From the NCBI GenBank assembly GCA_001275005.1, contig JWZX01001852.1:1-16645 (forward strand): a stretch of DNA of 16,645 bases, given 5' to 3'. Below are positions 14,984 to 16,645 of this stretch, in pieces (the first letter of the stretch is position 1; each line of letters starts with the position of its first letter). Origin of the DNA: Chrysochromulina tobinii (Eukaryota > Haptophyta > Prymnesiales > Chrysochromulinaceae). The notes beneath the pieces were generated by a model. The model was given only the letters and a program-made list of their open reading frames with translations, ran no database searches and had not been told where the DNA came from. The position numbers and the translations under genes were made by a program.

Positions 14984-16645
14984 TCAGCACTCACCAAAAT
15001 GATCGCGCGCGCGCGCCTTCGTCCATGCCGGCGCGTTCGCACGATTCACCCACGACATCGAAACGATGTCGTAGGCGGCCTCGGTGCTACTCCAGCCCTC
15101 AGGCGCGGGTGGAGGCTGCTCGCCTGAGACGAAGTTGAGGTTCTCGGAGAAGAAGGCGAGGGCTAGCGTTAGGATGAACTTCTTCGTCTCGCGAGTGTAC
15201 GTGAACTTGTTCACGCCCTTGCTGTCCTTGTCGTTGTGCATCATGATAATCATGTAGCCCTTCTGGCTCTCCAAGCGCTCTCTTTTCCTGCCTGCCTTGT
15301 CGGGCTGCTTCTCGGGCACGACCCAGCCATTGGGCAACGCGCCGCCCCACAACTCGCGCATCTCGGTCTCGTCTCTCAAAAAGTACTCCACGGTGAGCTC
15401 GCGGTCGCCCACCGGGTCCGCCTCCAACGCGTAGGGTACCTGCAGGAAGGTGGCGTACTCCATGGGGAACTCGATCCTCGCGCATTGCAAGTTTTTGATC
15501 TTCTCGGGCACCGCCTGGAAGCGCACCTCGTTTCGCAGCAACGAGGTGATGTTCTCCCTGTCGTTCGGGTTGAGCTCGTTGCGCAGGATTTGGATCTGCT
15601 TGTTCACCATGGCCTCCGTGAGCGGCTCCTTGATCGCGCGCAGCTCGTGGGTCTCATCGAGCATCAGGTTCAGTCCACGCACGCCTGAGCGCCCGTCCAG
15701 ATGACCTGCAAAATACGCCCGATCACGCAAGCAAGTTATCGGGCGAATCACTTGCGAGCGCGGGACTTCATGCTCGCGCGCCGCCAACACGAGGTCGTAG
15801 GACGCGAGGGCCCACGCCTCGTGGACGCGCGGCGCGTTGACCTCGTCAATGCGCTTCTCGAGCTGCTGGGCGGTGAGCAGCTCCCGAACCAGCACGGCCT
15901 GCGCGCGTGTTCACAGGTTGTCAGCACAGGGCGCAGCACGGGAAACAGGCGCTCCGTTCAGTAGGCCCACAGTGGCGGTGCACACCTCATGCTGTTCGGT
16001 GCGCCGGAGCAGCACGCCATATCGGCGCACGCGGTCGGGTGTAACGTACTCGACCGCGTGCACCGGGCCTTCGGGCGAGGCACCGATGCGGTAGACGCAA
16101 TTGTTGATGTACATAACGTCCTGCTCGATGCACTCGAAGGAGGGCACGGACGGCATGAGGCCCGACGGCGGGGGCGGCTCCATGGCGGGCGGGAAGCACT
16201 CGATGGCATCTACGGGGAAGCATTTGTCGAGCACATCTAGAATGTCCCACTCGTCCAGTCCGACGACGTCCTTGAGAAGCTCGAGACGCTTGAAAGTCCT
16301 TTGCTTATAGGGTAATTCTGCGCAGGGAAGCACGCAGACATCAGCGTCAGCGTGAATATGTGCGGGAGCACTAGCGGGCGTGGGGCTAGCGGGTCTCACC
16401 TCGAATGACGCCGGTGAGGATGATGACGTCAGGGTCGTTCTGGTACATCTCGTAGCTCTCCGCGCTCGTACTACGAAACACCTTGACGGAGGGCTCGAAG
16501 GTAGAGAAGGCGCTCAGTTCGCGCCACGTCGTGTCGAGTATGCACTCGTGGCTGGCCATGGCTTTGTAGGCCTTGTCGGTGAACGCCGGGTCGCCTTGAG
16601 GAAATTGAGGGAACGGGTAGTACTTTGGGAGCTCGTCCTTGCCAA
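14984..16645 (-). CDS. Unrecognised intron-containing gene, 5'-truncated by window edge
   Basis: Proposed exons on the minus strand: 16645-16400 (open at the window edge), 16317-15971 and 15898-14984, giving 501 visible residues. The first junction is strong (GTGAGA donor, GCAG acceptor, phase 1). The second has two possible donors (15970 GTGGGC or 15946 GTTTCC) that both keep frame and skip a TGA. The protein is mixed alpha/beta in look, with charged helical stretches (EAMVNKQIQILRNELNPNDR, RKRERLESQKG) and a hydrophobic C-terminal run (KFILTLALAFF). No signature motif of any family known to me is visible. The stop at 14984 falls inside G|GTGAGT (donor at 14994), so the true C-terminus may be on a further exon, for example 14934-14876. 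Gene 12795-14757 follows in the same direction. Confidence 0.6.
15899..15970 (-). other. Predicted intron, 72 nt, phase 0
   Basis: Donor GCCACT|GTGGGC, acceptor GCGCGCAG|GCCGTG, branch-like TGCTGAC. It removes an in-frame TGA at 15913-15911. A shorter 48-nt version starting at GTTTCC (15946) is equally in frame. Confidence 0.5.
16318..16399 (-). other. Predicted intron, 82 nt, phase 1
   Basis: Donor CGAG|GTGAGA, acceptor CCCTGCGCAG|AATTA, with GCTGACGCTGAT branch-like sequence. It removes an in-frame TAG and joins two coherent protein stretches. This is the best-supported intron in the window. Confidence 0.75.

Overview
The window reads as nuclear DNA of a GC-rich, intron-poor eukaryotic microalga. 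Support comes from extensin-like Ser-Pro repeats, Notch/LNR-like cysteine repeats of the kind common in algal surface proteins, large single-exon genes, short GT-AG introns with CTGAC/CTGAT-like branch sites, and TGTAA motifs soon after several stop codons (the chlorophyte-type polyadenylation signal). I cannot decide between a haptophyte, a green alga and another GC-rich alga from this sequence alone. GC richness makes long spurious ORFs on both strands, so calls rest on protein character, domain motifs and splice logic rather than ORF length.

Layout. (1) 1-1731 (+): 3' part of a gene for a type I membrane protein with LNR-like repeats, proline-rich linkers, one transmembrane segment and a cytoplasmic tail. 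(2) 2563-4230 (+): a probable nuclear protein with a helical TFIIS-N-like region, a Tudor-like domain and long Ala/Gly-rich disorder. (3) 4458-5249 (+): a four-TM protein with a CxxC...CxxC loop and a WW-like tail motif. (4) 5503-6639 (+): an ApaH-like metallophosphatase with a possible N-terminal anchor. (5) 7053-12176 (+): an uninterrupted ORF of about 1,707 residues fusing a SAM-like domain, four FKBP-type units, a TPR block, a 13-residue repeat, a canonical FKBP domain, a second TPR block and a Cyp40-like cyclophilin. This dual-family immunophilin is the standout of the window. (6) 12795-14757 and (7) 14984-16645 (both -): two tandem, intron-containing genes of unrecognised family, converging on gene 5 across an AT-rich, repeat-bearing spacer.

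The five (+) genes are head-to-tail with 230-830 bp spacers and look like independent transcription units. Nothing links them in one pathway. Genes 2 and 4 share a near-palindromic element (TACACAGTGTAA) just after their stops. The two (-) genes differ from the (+) genes in having predicted introns of 72-83 nt and no recognisable domains.
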